Below are positions 17,669-27,325 of a stretch of 64,000 bases of DNA, in pieces. The stretch is from contig CAYQIV010000001.1 in assembly GCA_964417725.1 (NCBI GenBank), positions 146,603 to 210,602 of the forward strand. Direction: 5' to 3'. Origin of the DNA: SHZI01 sp964417725. GTDB taxonomy: Bacteria > Pseudomonadota > Gammaproteobacteria > Steroidobacterales > GCA-2729495. A model generated the notes under the pieces. That model was not told the origin of the DNA. It was given only the letters and a program-made list of their open reading frames with translations, and made no database searches. How positions within the stretch are numbered: position 1 is the first letter of the stretch; every line of letters begins with the position of its first letter. Both the position numbers and the translations under genes were made by a program.

Positions 17669-17712
17669 GGTACCCGGGCCGCCAGATCATGAGATCTGGC
17701 GGCCCGGGTACC
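17669..17712. terminator. Perfect 20-bp inverted repeat between convergent genes
   Basis: The left arm 17669-17688 starts GGTACCCGGGCC and is perfectly complementary to the right arm 17693-17712, with an ATGA loop. It sits 25 bases after the stop at 17643 (plus) and 18 bases after the stop of the ZIP gene (minus, 17731), so it could act as a bidirectional terminator. There is no T-run on either side. A 20-bp GC-rich stem with no mismatch is unusually long. Confidence 0.7.
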
Positions 17713-17730
17713 GATCCGATACAGCCACCC

Positions 17731-18459
17731 CTACCGATACAACAACAGCAACAGCAGTCCCCCAAGCACACCCAGACGCTCGGGCCAGCGCGCTACCGGG
17801 CCGGTAGAGTCCGGACCCGCGTGGTCATGCGCATGGATCCCGTGCAGGAGCACGTGGAGCACAGTGCCGGCGACGAAGGCCTGGAACCAGGCGGCTGCCG
17901 CGCTGTCCATGACTGCCAGCAGTCTGCCGCCGCCGAGGTAGCCAGCAACGGTGGCCGTCACCAGTGCCAGCAGCACGCCGAGGGCGGCGCGGCGCCCGAA
18001 GGTGGGCGCCACCAGAAACCACAAGCCGATGCCCTTGGGCACATCGTGCAGGATGATGGCGAGCGCCGACTCGGGATGACCCTCGCCGGAATGATCGTGC
18101 AGGGCACCAGCGGCCACCTCACCCTGCAGCAGGATGATCCCGTCCAGCACGCAATGCAGGGCCAGGCCGACAACCCCGAGAGCCAGCAGCACGCGATGCG
18201 CCCGGTGAGCCAGGCGATGAAACATCGTTTCCGCGATCAGCGGAAGCGCAAAGCCGGCGGCGGTGAAGGCCAGGGTGGCCGCACCGCCCGCCGGAATGAC
18301 GGCGGGCAGGATGCCGAACAGGAACAGCCCGCCGACGGTCACCAGCACAAAGCCTTCCAGAAAATGGCGGGTTCGCCGGCCCAGCCGGCCCAGCTCGAAC
18401 AGAGCCGGGCCGGCCAGCAGCGCGAGGACAGCGGCGATCAGCAACCGGTGCTCACCCAT
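17731..18459 (-). CDS. ZIP-family metal transporter, probably zinc
   Basis: Inner-membrane divalent metal transporter of 242 residues. Hydrophobic helices cover most of the protein. The metal-binding motifs of helices IV and V are recognisable as ALHCVLDG and IILHDVPKGIGLW, and a His-rich HDHSGEGH loop lies between them. A second His cluster (HGIHAHDHAG) is near the C-terminus. The ATG at 18459 follows the receptor stop by one base. Co-transcription with a ZnuD-like receptor argues for zinc uptake. Confidence 0.8.
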   Translation of the reverse strand: MGEHRLLIAAVLALLAGPALFELGRLGRRTRHFLEGFVLVTVGGLFLFGILPAVIPAGGAATLAFTAAGFALPLIAETMFHRLAHRAHRVLLALGVVGLALHCVLDGIILLQGEVAAGALHDHSGEGHPESALAIILHDVPKGIGLWFLVAPTFGRRAALGVLLALVTATVAGYLGGGRLLAVMDSAAAAWFQAFVAGTVLHVLLHGIHAHDHAGPDSTGPVARWPERLGVLGGLLLLLLYR

Positions 18460-18460
18460 G

Positions 18461-20467
18461 TCAGAAGCGGCTCCTGAAGCCCGCCTCGAGACCCCGCCCG
18501 GGCAAAGGTGCGTAGGCGGCCAGGAATGAGGCGGCACGTCGCGCATCGTCATCGGTCAAATTGGTACCCCTCACGAACAGGCTCCAGGTGAATGGACCGC
18601 CCGCGAACTCGTAAGTAGCACTGGCGTTGACCAACGTAAACGCATCGGTCTGGAAGGAGCTGATCCGATCCTGCTTCGCGTGCCACGTGGCATCCACGGC
18701 GAGGCCCCACGGCCCACGCTGCGTAGCCAGTTCGAGGCCCGTGCGCAGAGGCGGGATCCGGGGCAGGTCGCTGCCGTCGTCCAGCTCGGCGAACACGACA
18801 TCGGCAAAGACCCGCGCCGTGGATTGCCAGGCGCGCTTTGCCGGAAGCGGCACGGTGAGTTCCGCCTCCGCTCCCCAGAACCGGGCGTCGGCCTGCACAT
18901 GGGGCGCAACCGGAAGGCCGTCCACTTCCACATCGGTCACGGCCTGATAGATGTAGTCGTCAATGTCGTTATAGAAGAGCGTGACCAGCCACTCCAGGGA
19001 CCCTGCCCGTCGCGCGAACCCCAGGTCGAGGTTGGTCGACACTTCCAGGTCGGCGGTACCGCCCGGCTCGGCCAGCAGGCCGATCTCGAACTGACGCGTC
19101 GCTATGTGCGCACCGTTGGCATACAGCTCCTCAGCAGCCGGGTGGCGTTCGGTGCGACTCAGGCTGCTGGTCAACTGGTACGGACCGGCGACATTCCAGG
19201 CCAGGCCGATGGCACCGGAAACGGCGGTCTCGTCATACGCCGGGAGGCTGGCCCCCGGACGGTGATCGAGCAGTTCGACGCGCACACCCGCCTCGACGTA
19301 ACCCCAGGGCATGCCCCGCTGCTCGGTCAGGAACATGCCTTGCGTTCGGGTCCTCGTCTCGGGGATGAAGGCCTCCTCACCCACGGCGGCAAAGTCCCTG
19401 GAGTCCAGCTGGACCCCGAGCACACCGCGCCACCCGGAGCATGGTGCATGCACGGCTTCGATCCGGCCCTGCCAGGCATCATTGTCGAACACCGTCGCGG
19501 GCTCGCCGGAAGGCTCGATCTCGGTGTGGGTGTAGTCATTGGTCGCGAACAGGAAGTTCAGCGACTCCACGATCCCGCCAGTCCGGTACCGGCCACGCAC
19601 ATCGACACGCGTCTGCTCGAGGTCCAGGTACGGCCCGGGGAACAGGGCCTCCTCCTCGCCGCCTTCCTCCTCTTCCGGTCCAGGTAGCCCGTAGGTGCCA
19701 TCCAGTGTACTGATGCCGAGGCCAACGAAGCCCTTGTCACCGATGAACGACAGGCCGGCATTGAACCCATCGCTCTCGCTGTAGCTGTTCCGCAAGCTGC
19801 CGCGCGGCTCATCGGGAAATCGCGCGGCGGGATCTGCCGTGGCGAATCCGGGAATCTCCAGGTCATCCGTTTCCCGGTCGAAGCCACTCACATGCCATCC
19901 GAAAGACCCGACCGCGCCGTCCAGACGCGCGACCGCTGCCCTTTCGTCGGCTGCCGTACCGCCGCGGATCTCGGCCTGGCCGGTCAGCGGCGCTTCCGGG
20001 AGCGTGCTCGGCACCCGGCCGTCGAGCACGTTGACCACACCACCCGCCGCGGCGCTGCCGAACTGCAGGGTGGCCGGACCCCGGATGATCTCGATGCTGT
20101 CCACGAGCAGTGGCTCCAGCGTCGCGGCGTGATCCGGGCTGATATCCGACACGTCCAGGGTCGAAATCCCGTTGGCCAGCACCGCGACCCGGGAGCCGCC
20201 GAGGCCGCGCACGACCGGGCGACTGGCAGCCGGGCCGAAGTAGCTGCTGCTCACACCGAGCTGGCGCTCGAGGGTCTCGCCGAGCGTAGGCGCCCGGCGC
20301 AGGAGCAGGTCGGCATTGTCGAGGACCTGGACGGGCTGCACGACGTCATCCAGCGGGGTCACGGTGACCAGGACTTCAGTCAGCGGGCGCGGTTTGGCAC
20401 CCGGGGCTGGCGCCGGGGCAGCCAGCAGAAACACGAATAAAAGACCAAGGCAGTATGCAACGCGCAT
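18461..20467 (-). CDS. TonB-dependent receptor, ZnuD-like zinc uptake
   Basis: Outer-membrane receptor of 668 residues. The ATG at 20467 follows GGAGG; the upstream frame to 20512 is not needed. After the signal peptide comes a plug with SRPVVRGLGGSRVAVLANG, DVSDISPDHA and IEIIRGPATLQFGS, the pattern of ZnuD-type zinc receptors. The beta-barrel ends in an aromatic (FRSRF). An acidic loop (PEEEEGGEEE, about residue 275) may bind metal where other members have a His-rich loop. The gene lies between a small Cys/His protein and a ZIP permease. Confidence 0.85.
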   Translation of the reverse strand: MRVAYCLGLLFVFLLAAPAPAPGAKPRPLTEVLVTVTPLDDVVQPVQVLDNADLLLRRAPTLGETLERQLGVSSSYFGPAASRPVVRGLGGSRVAVLANGISTLDVSDISPDHAATLEPLLVDSIEIIRGPATLQFGSAAAGGVVNVLDGRVPSTLPEAPLTGQAEIRGGTAADERAAVARLDGAVGSFGWHVSGFDRETDDLEIPGFATADPAARFPDEPRGSLRNSYSESDGFNAGLSFIGDKGFVGLGISTLDGTYGLPGPEEEEGGEEEALFPGPYLDLEQTRVDVRGRYRTGGIVESLNFLFATNDYTHTEIEPSGEPATVFDNDAWQGRIEAVHAPCSGWRGVLGVQLDSRDFAAVGEEAFIPETRTRTQGMFLTEQRGMPWGYVEAGVRVELLDHRPGASLPAYDETAVSGAIGLAWNVAGPYQLTSSLSRTERHPAAEELYANGAHIATRQFEIGLLAEPGGTADLEVSTNLDLGFARRAGSLEWLVTLFYNDIDDYIYQAVTDVEVDGLPVAPHVQADARFWGAEAELTVPLPAKRAWQSTARVFADVVFAELDDGSDLPRIPPLRTGLELATQRGPWGLAVDATWHAKQDRISSFQTDAFTLVNASATYEFAGGPFTWSLFVRGTNLTDDDARRAASFLAAYAPLPGRGLEAGFRSRF

Positions 20468-20541
20468 GAGGCGCCTCCGGGAAAGGACGATGGGGGACCG
20501 GGCCGGCACCACAGGGGCGCTGGCACCAGGCCAGGAACACG

Positions 20542-20841
20542 TCAGATCACGGAGACAATGGGTGGGCCACGAGCCCGGAGTACGGCGACACGCTGAACGG
20601 TGGGGAGGACGTCCGGACCAGGCCAGTCCCCAAGCGACACCGGCGGCGGGAGAGGGTGCTGGATACCGTTACCGACCGCCGCAGCGCCGAGGCCATGGAC
20701 CGCAATGCACAAATGGCAGGCGGCATCATCGGCATGGGCCGGTTCAGCGTCATGCGCAAGGGCCAGCAACTGGGCAAGGACCAGCGCCAGGATGGCGATG
20801 ACTGCACACAGGCGACTGGCTGTCCGGGGCATGGCGCTCAT
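20542..20841 (-). CDS. Small Cys/His protein heading the zinc operon (DUF2946-like)
   Basis: A 99-residue frame with one N-terminal hydrophobic segment (about residues 9-25), then a metal-ligand-rich stretch with HDAEPAHADDAACHLCIAVHG and a Pro-rich tail. The CxxC with nearby His resembles small DUF2946/CopL-like proteins found beside metal receptor genes. Stop to receptor start is 74 bases on the same strand, so an operon with the receptor and ZIP genes is likely. The start could also be at 20832. No Zur-like palindrome is visible upstream. Confidence 0.55.
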   Translation of the reverse strand: MSAMPRTASRLCAVIAILALVLAQLLALAHDAEPAHADDAACHLCIAVHGLGAAAVGNGIQHPLPPPVSLGDWPGPDVLPTVQRVAVLRARGPPIVSVI

Positions 20842-21138
20842 CCCGGGGAGGCTAGCACGGCTGTCAAGGGGGCTGGCCCGCTGGTTGCGGCCGGGCACTC
20901 CAGCCGCTGCCATCTACGCCCGCGGCAACGTCCAGGGCTGCATAAACTGCTGTACGTGGAATCGAGGCAAGGTCACTTTGGGGCAGGTCACAACCGCGAT
21001 ACGGATGACATGGGCTCCCCGTCAAGCCCTGTGTTGCTACACGATGTCATCTGCACTTAAATCGCCCCGGCAATACCGGCCTGCGCTGTTCCCGGTGCGT
21101 GGGCTGCGGGATCTTCCTGCCGTTCGACAGAGTCCGGG

Positions 21139-23478
21139 TTACAGGACCTGGGCGCCAAACCTGTAAGTGACGGTCGCGCCCGCGCGGCGGCCTTCGCCCT
21201 GCGTCCAGTCAATCGCGCGCGCCGTAAAGGTACGCGGCTGGAACGCGCCGGCCGTTACATACTCGTCGTCGAACAGGTTGGTAGCCCAGAGGGCGACCGT
21301 CCATGGGCCGCGCTCCACGGCGGCGCGGGTATTCACGAGACTGCGTCCACCGTACTCGATCGTGTTGATTGACTCGCGGTAAACATTGTCCATGTAGCTG
21401 TAGTCCACGCGCCACGACCACGTCCAATTGTTCACAAGCGCACCAGACACGGTGGCATTGGCACTGAACTGGTTTTCCGGCGACCGGGGCAGCCGCTTGC
21501 CGCTAACGTCCACACCGTCAGGCAGAATCGTGCAAATGTCAGGCGCGCAGGCAGAGAGCGCACCGCGGTCCAGGACGCCGCTGCCGAACTCTGCATTTGA
21601 ATAGGTGTAGCCGAACCCCATGGATAGCCAGTCAGCGGGCGCAGCCATCAGTTGCAGGTCTACGCCCCAGTCATCGGCCTTGCCCGTATTGCGGATGATC
21701 GATGCGGGGAACGTCAGGTCCTGCGACCTGCCCGCAATCTGGAGATCTCTCCAGTCAACGTAAAAGACCGATGCATTCGCAATCAGGCTATCGTTCAGCC
21801 AGTTTGTCTTCGCGCCCAGTTCATAGGTCCAGTTGTCTTCTTCGTCGTAGAAAGCTTCGTCGGGGTACGCTAACGGGTACGAGGTGTTCGAGCCACCGGA
21901 ATGCACGCCGCGTGAAGCACTGCCGAACACGAGAATCTGGTCCGATGCTTCATAGTCAATGGTCACACGCGGCGTCAGGAAGTCCCAGTTCCGCGAAACG
22001 GCGCCCATACCGGGAGCGAAGAAGTTAAGGATACTGTTGAAATCCTTCGTTTCATGTTCCCAGCGGAGTTCCAGGGTCGTGGTCAAACGGTCAGTCAGCT
22101 TGTAGCCGACGCTGCCGAAGATGGCATACGTTTCGACATCGCTGCCGAACTGGCTGAACAGCACAGGACGGTTCACCGGATCGGGCGTGGACGTCAGGAA
22201 CGCCAGCGCGCCAACGAAGGATTCACCGGAGGCGAGACCGGAACTGTCCACACCGAACAGCAGATCCACGTCGGCCTTGCTGTCGAAATAGAACAGCCCC
22301 CCCAGCCAGTTCAGGCGGCCATCGCCGTTGGACTGGATACGCAATTCGACACTGCGGTCATCGTTCTCGAATGCACCGTGGGTGTAGGAATTGGCGGCCT
22401 GGGTCCGGGTCACCGTGGCAGAAGGACTAAAAGCGCAGCCAGGCGTGTTGCACACGGCCTGCAGCGCGCCGCCGGCAGTGTAATCAGCATCGTTCCGCAG
22501 CTTGGTATCGTTGTTCGCATACGAAAAGATACCCGTCACCGTGTAGTCGTCGAGCCGGTACTCGAGCCGCAGGTCTGTTTGCCAGGCGTCGGACTCCGAA
22601 CCGAAGGCCTCGGGGGAGATAGCGACCGTATCGTGGTATTCGGGCTTGCCGCAGAAATACGTGAAACCGGTCGTCCCGGTGCCACAGTTCAGCGAGGTCT
22701 GCAGATACTGCCCGGAGTGCTCCGCATCGCGCGAACTCACAAAGCCCGTCACCGTGGCCGTGAGCCTGTCGGAGATGTCCCATGCGAGCGTACCGGTCGC
22801 GGTGGTCTGCTTGGCACCCTGCAGGTTATTGCCCGGATCTTCTACATTTTTGAAGGTGCCGTCGAAGTCCGACATGCCGACCGAGAGGCGCCCCCGCACG
22901 CTATCGCTTAAAGGGCCGCCAACCATGAAGCTGCCCCGGTAATCTTCGTCGGTGCCGACGGCGACCTGGACGCGCCCCTCGAACTCGTCAGAAGGTGGCC
23001 GCGTGACAAAGTTGATCGAGCCGCCAAAGGAACTCCGTCCGTAGAGCGCGCCGGCTGGGCCCTTGACGATCTCGATTCTCTGCAGTTCAAGGAGCTCGAT
23101 ATCGGCGTTGTTGCGGCTGGTCTGGTAGATGCCGTCGATGAACCGGCCGACGTTGTTATTGACTTGCGGGTCGAAGCCGCCGGTGTTCTGCGCGGAGAGG
23201 CCACGGATCGTCACCTGACTGGCCTGGCCTGCATTGAACGACTCGATATACAAACCAGGGGTTGCATTGGCAAGGTCCTGCAGGCGCGTGATGTTGGCGG
23301 CCTCAAGCTCCTTGGCCGAGTAGGCCTGGATGGTGATCGGGACTCCCTGGATTGCCTCGGCGCGACGCCTGGCTGTGACTATCACCTCAGAAATCCCGGC
23401 CGCTGCGACAAGTCCGTCCACGCCGAGTATGCCGAAAACGGCGAGACTGCCTAGCACAAACCTGAATAGCTTTGACAT
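21139..23478 (-). CDS. TonB-dependent receptor, substrate unknown
   Basis: Outer-membrane receptor of about 779 residues. The ATG at 23478 follows GGGGGTG; a start at 23493 is also possible. The signal peptide (about residues 1-27) is followed by a TonB-box-like ISEVIVTARRR. The plug reads GVPITIQAYSA, ATPGLYIE, VTIRGLSAQ and KGPAGALYGRSSFGG, and the barrel ends in TYRFGAQVL. It belongs to the large receptor group seen in degraders of hydrophobic or aromatic compounds. It is monocistronic and sits beside the IS30 remnant, with no neighbouring enzyme to name its ligand. Confidence 0.85.
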   Translation of the reverse strand: MSKLFRFVLGSLAVFGILGVDGLVAAAGISEVIVTARRRAEAIQGVPITIQAYSAKELEAANITRLQDLANATPGLYIESFNAGQASQVTIRGLSAQNTGGFDPQVNNNVGRFIDGIYQTSRNNADIELLELQRIEIVKGPAGALYGRSSFGGSINFVTRPPSDEFEGRVQVAVGTDEDYRGSFMVGGPLSDSVRGRLSVGMSDFDGTFKNVEDPGNNLQGAKQTTATGTLAWDISDRLTATVTGFVSSRDAEHSGQYLQTSLNCGTGTTGFTYFCGKPEYHDTVAISPEAFGSESDAWQTDLRLEYRLDDYTVTGIFSYANNDTKLRNDADYTAGGALQAVCNTPGCAFSPSATVTRTQAANSYTHGAFENDDRSVELRIQSNGDGRLNWLGGLFYFDSKADVDLLFGVDSSGLASGESFVGALAFLTSTPDPVNRPVLFSQFGSDVETYAIFGSVGYKLTDRLTTTLELRWEHETKDFNSILNFFAPGMGAVSRNWDFLTPRVTIDYEASDQILVFGSASRGVHSGGSNTSYPLAYPDEAFYDEEDNWTYELGAKTNWLNDSLIANASVFYVDWRDLQIAGRSQDLTFPASIIRNTGKADDWGVDLQLMAAPADWLSMGFGYTYSNAEFGSGVLDRGALSACAPDICTILPDGVDVSGKRLPRSPENQFSANATVSGALVNNWTWSWRVDYSYMDNVYRESINTIEYGGRSLVNTRAAVERGPWTVALWATNLFDDEYVTAGAFQPRTFTARAIDWTQGEGRRAGATVTYRFGAQVL

Positions 23479-23705
23479 TGTCGACACCCCCATGACTCTG
23501 ACAACTTGACCGGCCGGGAAACGACTCGGCCACTGCTGGCACAGCCAGTGTCGACGCGCGGGGAATCAATGCCAAACAATTTGCGCTCCGGAACAACAAA
23601 ACAGAATTGTTATTGCCTGCTCGACAGCCAAACCGGCATTGAAGGTTATGCGCTGCGGACAGGTCAGCAGCGCGGCCGTTGATGCGTAGCTGAGCCAGGT
23701 CGGTC

Positions 23706-24857
23706 TCAGCAGATTGACGCAGCACGAACATGAAGAACGTTCACCAGTATGCCAACGCGCGAGCGTCTCGCGCGGTCGCTGATTGAGCCACAGAACCACT
23801 GCGCTGAGGTGCGCCCGGGAGTGGCGTGACAGGTCGCAGCCCTTGGGGACGTACGGTCGCAGCAGTCCATTGGTGTTCTCGTTCAAGCCCCGCTGCCACG
23901 GACTTTGCGGATTGCAGAAGTACGCATGGATCTCGCTGACGATGCTGAATCGCTTGTGATCAGCCGTCTCGAGCCCCGCTTCCATGTGAGCGAACGACGC
24001 AACTGCCTGGGGAGTTTCTTCACCTGCCGGGTGGGCGCGCTCGCCACGGTCAGACTGTCTTTGCTTGGCAGCTCCACCAGCATGAAAAAGCGGGAGCGCC
24101 GCTCCACCAAGGTGGCAATCTGGGTGTCGGGCGTACCGCACAGCAGGTCGCCTTCCCGATGACCGAAGACGGCGCGATCCCCGGCCTGCGCGGGGCGCTC
24201 GCCTATCGAGACTGCATCGACGATTTGGCCGCCGCCCGAGCCGGGCATGCCGCGATAGTTACGGCCATAGCGCATAGTGCGCCACGACGCAGGTGTGCGA
24301 GGATCTCCTTTTTCAGCACACCGCGGGTTTGGATGAACAGCGCTCGGTAAATCGTCTCGTGCGACACGTGCCCAGTGTCATTGTTGCCACGCTCTCTGGC
24401 AAACCAGGCTGCGATCTGCTGCGGCGACCAGTTCAGATGCAGCTTTTGGGCGACCAGCAGGGCCAGCGCCGGCTGCGGCGCCAGGCGGCAGGCTTGGGAC
24501 ACTGCGCATTGTGCCAGGCCCGCCGATCAGCATCGAGGGCGCGATAGCGGGCTTTACCGCCGTGGCTGGCGATCTCCCGACAGATGCTTGAGGGCACCCG
24601 GCCTATCCGTCGTACCATCGCTCCAATGGAATCACCTGCGCAAATGCCTCACAAGATCTCTTCGCGCTCGGCCAGCGACAGCGATCGAGCGGGCCGGCAT
24701 CGCAACTGAGCCACGCCACCACGGTGCCTGAGCAGCCTGTACAGGGGGCCAGATACGTCCCCAGCGCTCGGGCAACGTCGGCACAGTTCTCACCATCTCG
24801 CCAGCGTCGCCACACCTCAGTTTTGAATGCGGCTGTAAACCAGGGACCTCGACTCAT
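23706..24857 (-). pseudogene. IS30-family transposase, broken by several frameshifts
   Basis: Minus-strand pieces in different frames reconstruct an IS30 transposase. MSRGPWFTAAFKTEVWRRW starts at 24857. The HTH segment PSSICREIASHGGKARYRA and DADRRAWHNAQ lie near 24500-24600. LNWSPQQIAAWFARE and HVSHETIYRALF lie near 24350-24430. The catalytic DDE part has EGDLLCG, ATLVERRSRFFML and NENTNGLLRPYVPKG. LNQRPRETLA lies near the end, with a stop about 23706. At least three frame changes make it inactive. The element covers the last codons of the flanking amine oxidase gene. Its outer end may be near 24899 (GGTGTTGCAC); I could not find the matching inverted repeat at the other end. Confidence 0.85.
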
Positions 24858-26394
24858 GATGCGACCTCCTATCCATCGCAATGTCAAGGTGTTGCACCGA
24901 CTGGTTGAGACCGCCCAGGCGACTGAGAATGGCCACCGCCGCCTGTTCACCGGACTCCATCGCGCCTTCCATTCCAAGCATCGTGGGCGCCGTGTGTTCG
25001 CCGGCAAAGTGAATGTGCCCATGCGGCTCGGCGACGACGTTGCCGAAGCGCCTGATCTCACCCGGCCCGCGCGAGGAAAGGTGCCCGAGAGTCCACGGGC
25101 TCGAGTTCCAGTTGACCACTGCCGTGGCCTCTATACGACCGACGGTGCTGGGCCGTGCCCGGTGCAGTTCCAGCGTGGTCAATCGTGCAATCTCGGCATC
25201 CGACCCGGCACCGCGAAGAGCGGCTCCGGCCAGGCCGGACTTGAAGAACCACAGATGCTGGCCCCGCGGCGTATTGCGCAGGTTGGCGCGACCGAATTCC
25301 GTACAACTGAAGGTTGATGGCGGGAGGCCGTCATGTTCCCAGAACGGCTCCTTGATGGCAAAGAAGATGCACGCCGCTGAACCATAGGGGGTTACCTGCA
25401 CCGCCGCCGCCTGCCGTTCAGGCAGCGGCGGGTCGAACCGGAGCCGGCGCAGCACTGGCAGTGGCACCGTGCATACAACAAAACCGGCGCGCAGCACGGT
25501 ACCGTCGGCAAGCTCGACCTCGGCGCCGTCGGGGCGGTCCCGCAGCCCGGTGGCGACCGAGCGCATGCGGATTGCACGTTTGAGCATCGCGGCCATGCCC
25601 TCGGGTACGCGGCTGGTTCCCTGGTCGAAGAGCCGCAGGCCATCGAGCGAACCCATGCCCTCCATGAAGCGCATCCAGCGCAGCACGAGCAGTGCCGAGA
25701 TCGACGAAAGCGAGTCGGCCATGATCGAATTCGCAACGAAGCGCAGTGCCTCGTCGCTGGCACCACGATTGCGCAAGAACTGACCAAGCGGCACGTCCAG
25801 CGCGGCGACATCATCATGGAGCCAGCTGTCGAGTCCGGTCAGCGGGTTGGGGTACGGCAGATAGGCCAGGGCGACCTCAAATGGACCTCGCGGGCCGATA
25901 AGCTGCTGTTCCTTTGCGCCAAACCGGTTGGCGGGCGACGCGCGCCATGCGTCCAGCGAGGTCAGTGTACCGCTGTCGTATATCGCAAACGAGCGGTCGG
26001 CGTTGAACTTCGCCCAGCTACTCAGCTTGATGCCACCGATACGCCTGATCATCTCGTGCATCCGCGCGTAGTCGGGGGCGATTTCCGCACCGCCCGCCTC
26101 GGGCTGTCCGGGGACGTGGTCGAGCGACCAGACGCGCCCGCCGACCCGGTCGTTGCCCTCGACGACGAGGGCATCAAGACCCTCGTCCTGCAGCATGACT
26201 GCGGCCTGCAGGCCAGCCAGCCCAGCTCCGATGACGATGACATCAGCGTCGCGACGCGGGCCGGCAACCGCGGCCAGTGTTCGCGACAGTGCCAGGCCCG
26301 AGGCACCGAGCCCAAGTGCGCCCAACGCGCTGCGGCGAGTCAGCCGGCGGGCCATCGGCCGTGGGCAGTTGCTGGCGTTATCGTTGTCGTTCAA
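24817..26394 (-). CDS. Tat-exported flavin monoamine oxidase-like protein with IS-altered C-terminus
   Basis: FAD-dependent amine oxidase family, 525 residues. A twin-Arg signal (RRLTRRSALGALGLGASG) suggests Tat export. The FAD-binding motif VIVIGAGLAGLQAA is near residue 53, followed by GGRVWSLD. The C-terminal FAD signature reads HIHFAGEHTAPTMLGMEGAMESG. The last 20 or so residues after LNQSVQHLDIAMD are encoded inside or next to the IS30 element, so the original C-terminus was probably replaced; all catalytic motifs remain. A membrane protein gene lies 54 bases upstream on the same strand. Substrate unknown. Confidence 0.8.
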   Translation of the reverse strand: MNDNDNASNCPRPMARRLTRRSALGALGLGASGLALSRTLAAVAGPRRDADVIVIGAGLAGLQAAVMLQDEGLDALVVEGNDRVGGRVWSLDHVPGQPEAGGAEIAPDYARMHEMIRRIGGIKLSSWAKFNADRSFAIYDSGTLTSLDAWRASPANRFGAKEQQLIGPRGPFEVALAYLPYPNPLTGLDSWLHDDVAALDVPLGQFLRNRGASDEALRFVANSIMADSLSSISALLVLRWMRFMEGMGSLDGLRLFDQGTSRVPEGMAAMLKRAIRMRSVATGLRDRPDGAEVELADGTVLRAGFVVCTVPLPVLRRLRFDPPLPERQAAAVQVTPYGSAACIFFAIKEPFWEHDGLPPSTFSCTEFGRANLRNTPRGQHLWFFKSGLAGAALRGAGSDAEIARLTTLELHRARPSTVGRIEATAVVNWNSSPWTLGHLSSRGPGEIRRFGNVVAEPHGHIHFAGEHTAPTMLGMEGAMESGEQAAVAILSRLGGLNQSVQHLDIAMDRRSHHESRSLVYSRIQN

Positions 26395-26448
26395 TGTCTT
26401 TCTCAGTAGCTGCGCAATTTATTGCAATGTGGCTGTCGGCCTGCCGGC

Positions 26449-27117
26449 TCAGCCGGTTTTCGCTGCTCCCAGCCATGCGGTGAGCAGGATCATCGCCCAG
26501 CCGAACGCGAGTGGGACCGGCAGTGACTGCATCGCCTTGACGAGTGGCTCGCGGCTGTCGTCTGTCGCCGACGCACTGCTGAGTTCCCGGCGCAAGTGAA
26601 AGGCCACCCGGCGCACTGGGATGCTCAGCAGCAGCAGTATGCCGTAGATGAAAATTTTTGCCGCCAGCCAGTGCGCTTCGACCATGTGGGTCATGTGGAA
26701 GAAGAGTACGGAAGCACCATCCCACAACTGGCCGGCCCCGATCACGGCGCGGACAATCACATCGATGTTTACCAGCCACATCCCGCTCCGCGGGCGCGAG
26801 GCCGCGAAATTGGCGGCAGCGGTCGTCACGATGAGAAGTGCCGGCAACAGGAACGGAACCGGGCGCCAGGCCGGGCTCGAGATGTGGTAGGCGTTGAGCG
26901 AGCTGGCCAGCAGGAAGCCGACAGGATAGATAATGATCAGCGCGATATCGGTCACCGTGCCCAGCGCCAGCACGCCACGTGCAGCGAGTACGCGCTCCTT
27001 GCGCGACAGGGCCGGCGCGGCGCCGGCCCGCGCGAGATACCAGCGGCCGAGATCAGTGCCCAGCAGGTACACGAAGATAAGCAGGTGCGCATAGAGGCTG
27101 AGCGTGTAACCGTTCAT
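26449..27117 (-). CDS. Polytopic membrane protein, unknown
   Basis: A 222-residue inner-membrane protein with about six hydrophobic helices. It starts NGYTLSLYAHLLIFVYLLGTD, so the first helix carries a His. Further conserved-looking His lie in FFHMTHMVEAHW. This layout resembles small DUF2269/CopD-like or b-type cytochrome-like membrane proteins, and the protein at 53286 has a similar opening (YLYIKFTHIIF). It is upstream of the amine oxidase on the same strand and divergent from the LysR gene, so it may pass electrons from or to the oxidase. That role is inference. Confidence 0.6.
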   Translation of the reverse strand: MNGYTLSLYAHLLIFVYLLGTDLGRWYLARAGAAPALSRKERVLAARGVLALGTVTDIALIIIYPVGFLLASSLNAYHISSPAWRPVPFLLPALLIVTTAAANFAASRPRSGMWLVNIDVIVRAVIGAGQLWDGASVLFFHMTHMVEAHWLAAKIFIYGILLLLSIPVRRVAFHLRRELSSASATDDSREPLVKAMQSLPVPLAFGWAMILLTAWLGAAKTG

Positions 27118-27248
27118 GAAGCCCGACCTGGACGGCGATCATCCTGCCATCCTGACAACGAGCAGAAGTTATTCATAAACACGTAGTCATACCAGCGTGA
27201 AACGAGGAGAAGCCTTTGGCAGGTACCATTCCCAGTCTATGAACGGGG

Positions 27249-27266
27249 TTGCTGGCTGACCAGCAA
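27249..27266. promoter_or_regulatory. Possible LysR-type operator
   Basis: A perfect inverted repeat, TTGCTGG-CTGA-CCAGCAA, lies 60 bases upstream of the LysR start in the divergent gap. It contains T-N11-A spacing, the core of LysR-type boxes. It may control both the LysR gene and the membrane protein/amine oxidase operon. Confidence 0.5.
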
Positions 27267-27325
27267 TTGCTTTTCTTTTCTTACAACGGCAGATTGTTCT
27301 TCTGTATTTCACGGAGAGGTCCCCG

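Noticed and set aside
20842..21138. Search for a Zur box upstream of the zinc operon
   Set aside because: No AT-rich palindrome of the expected type was found in the gap.
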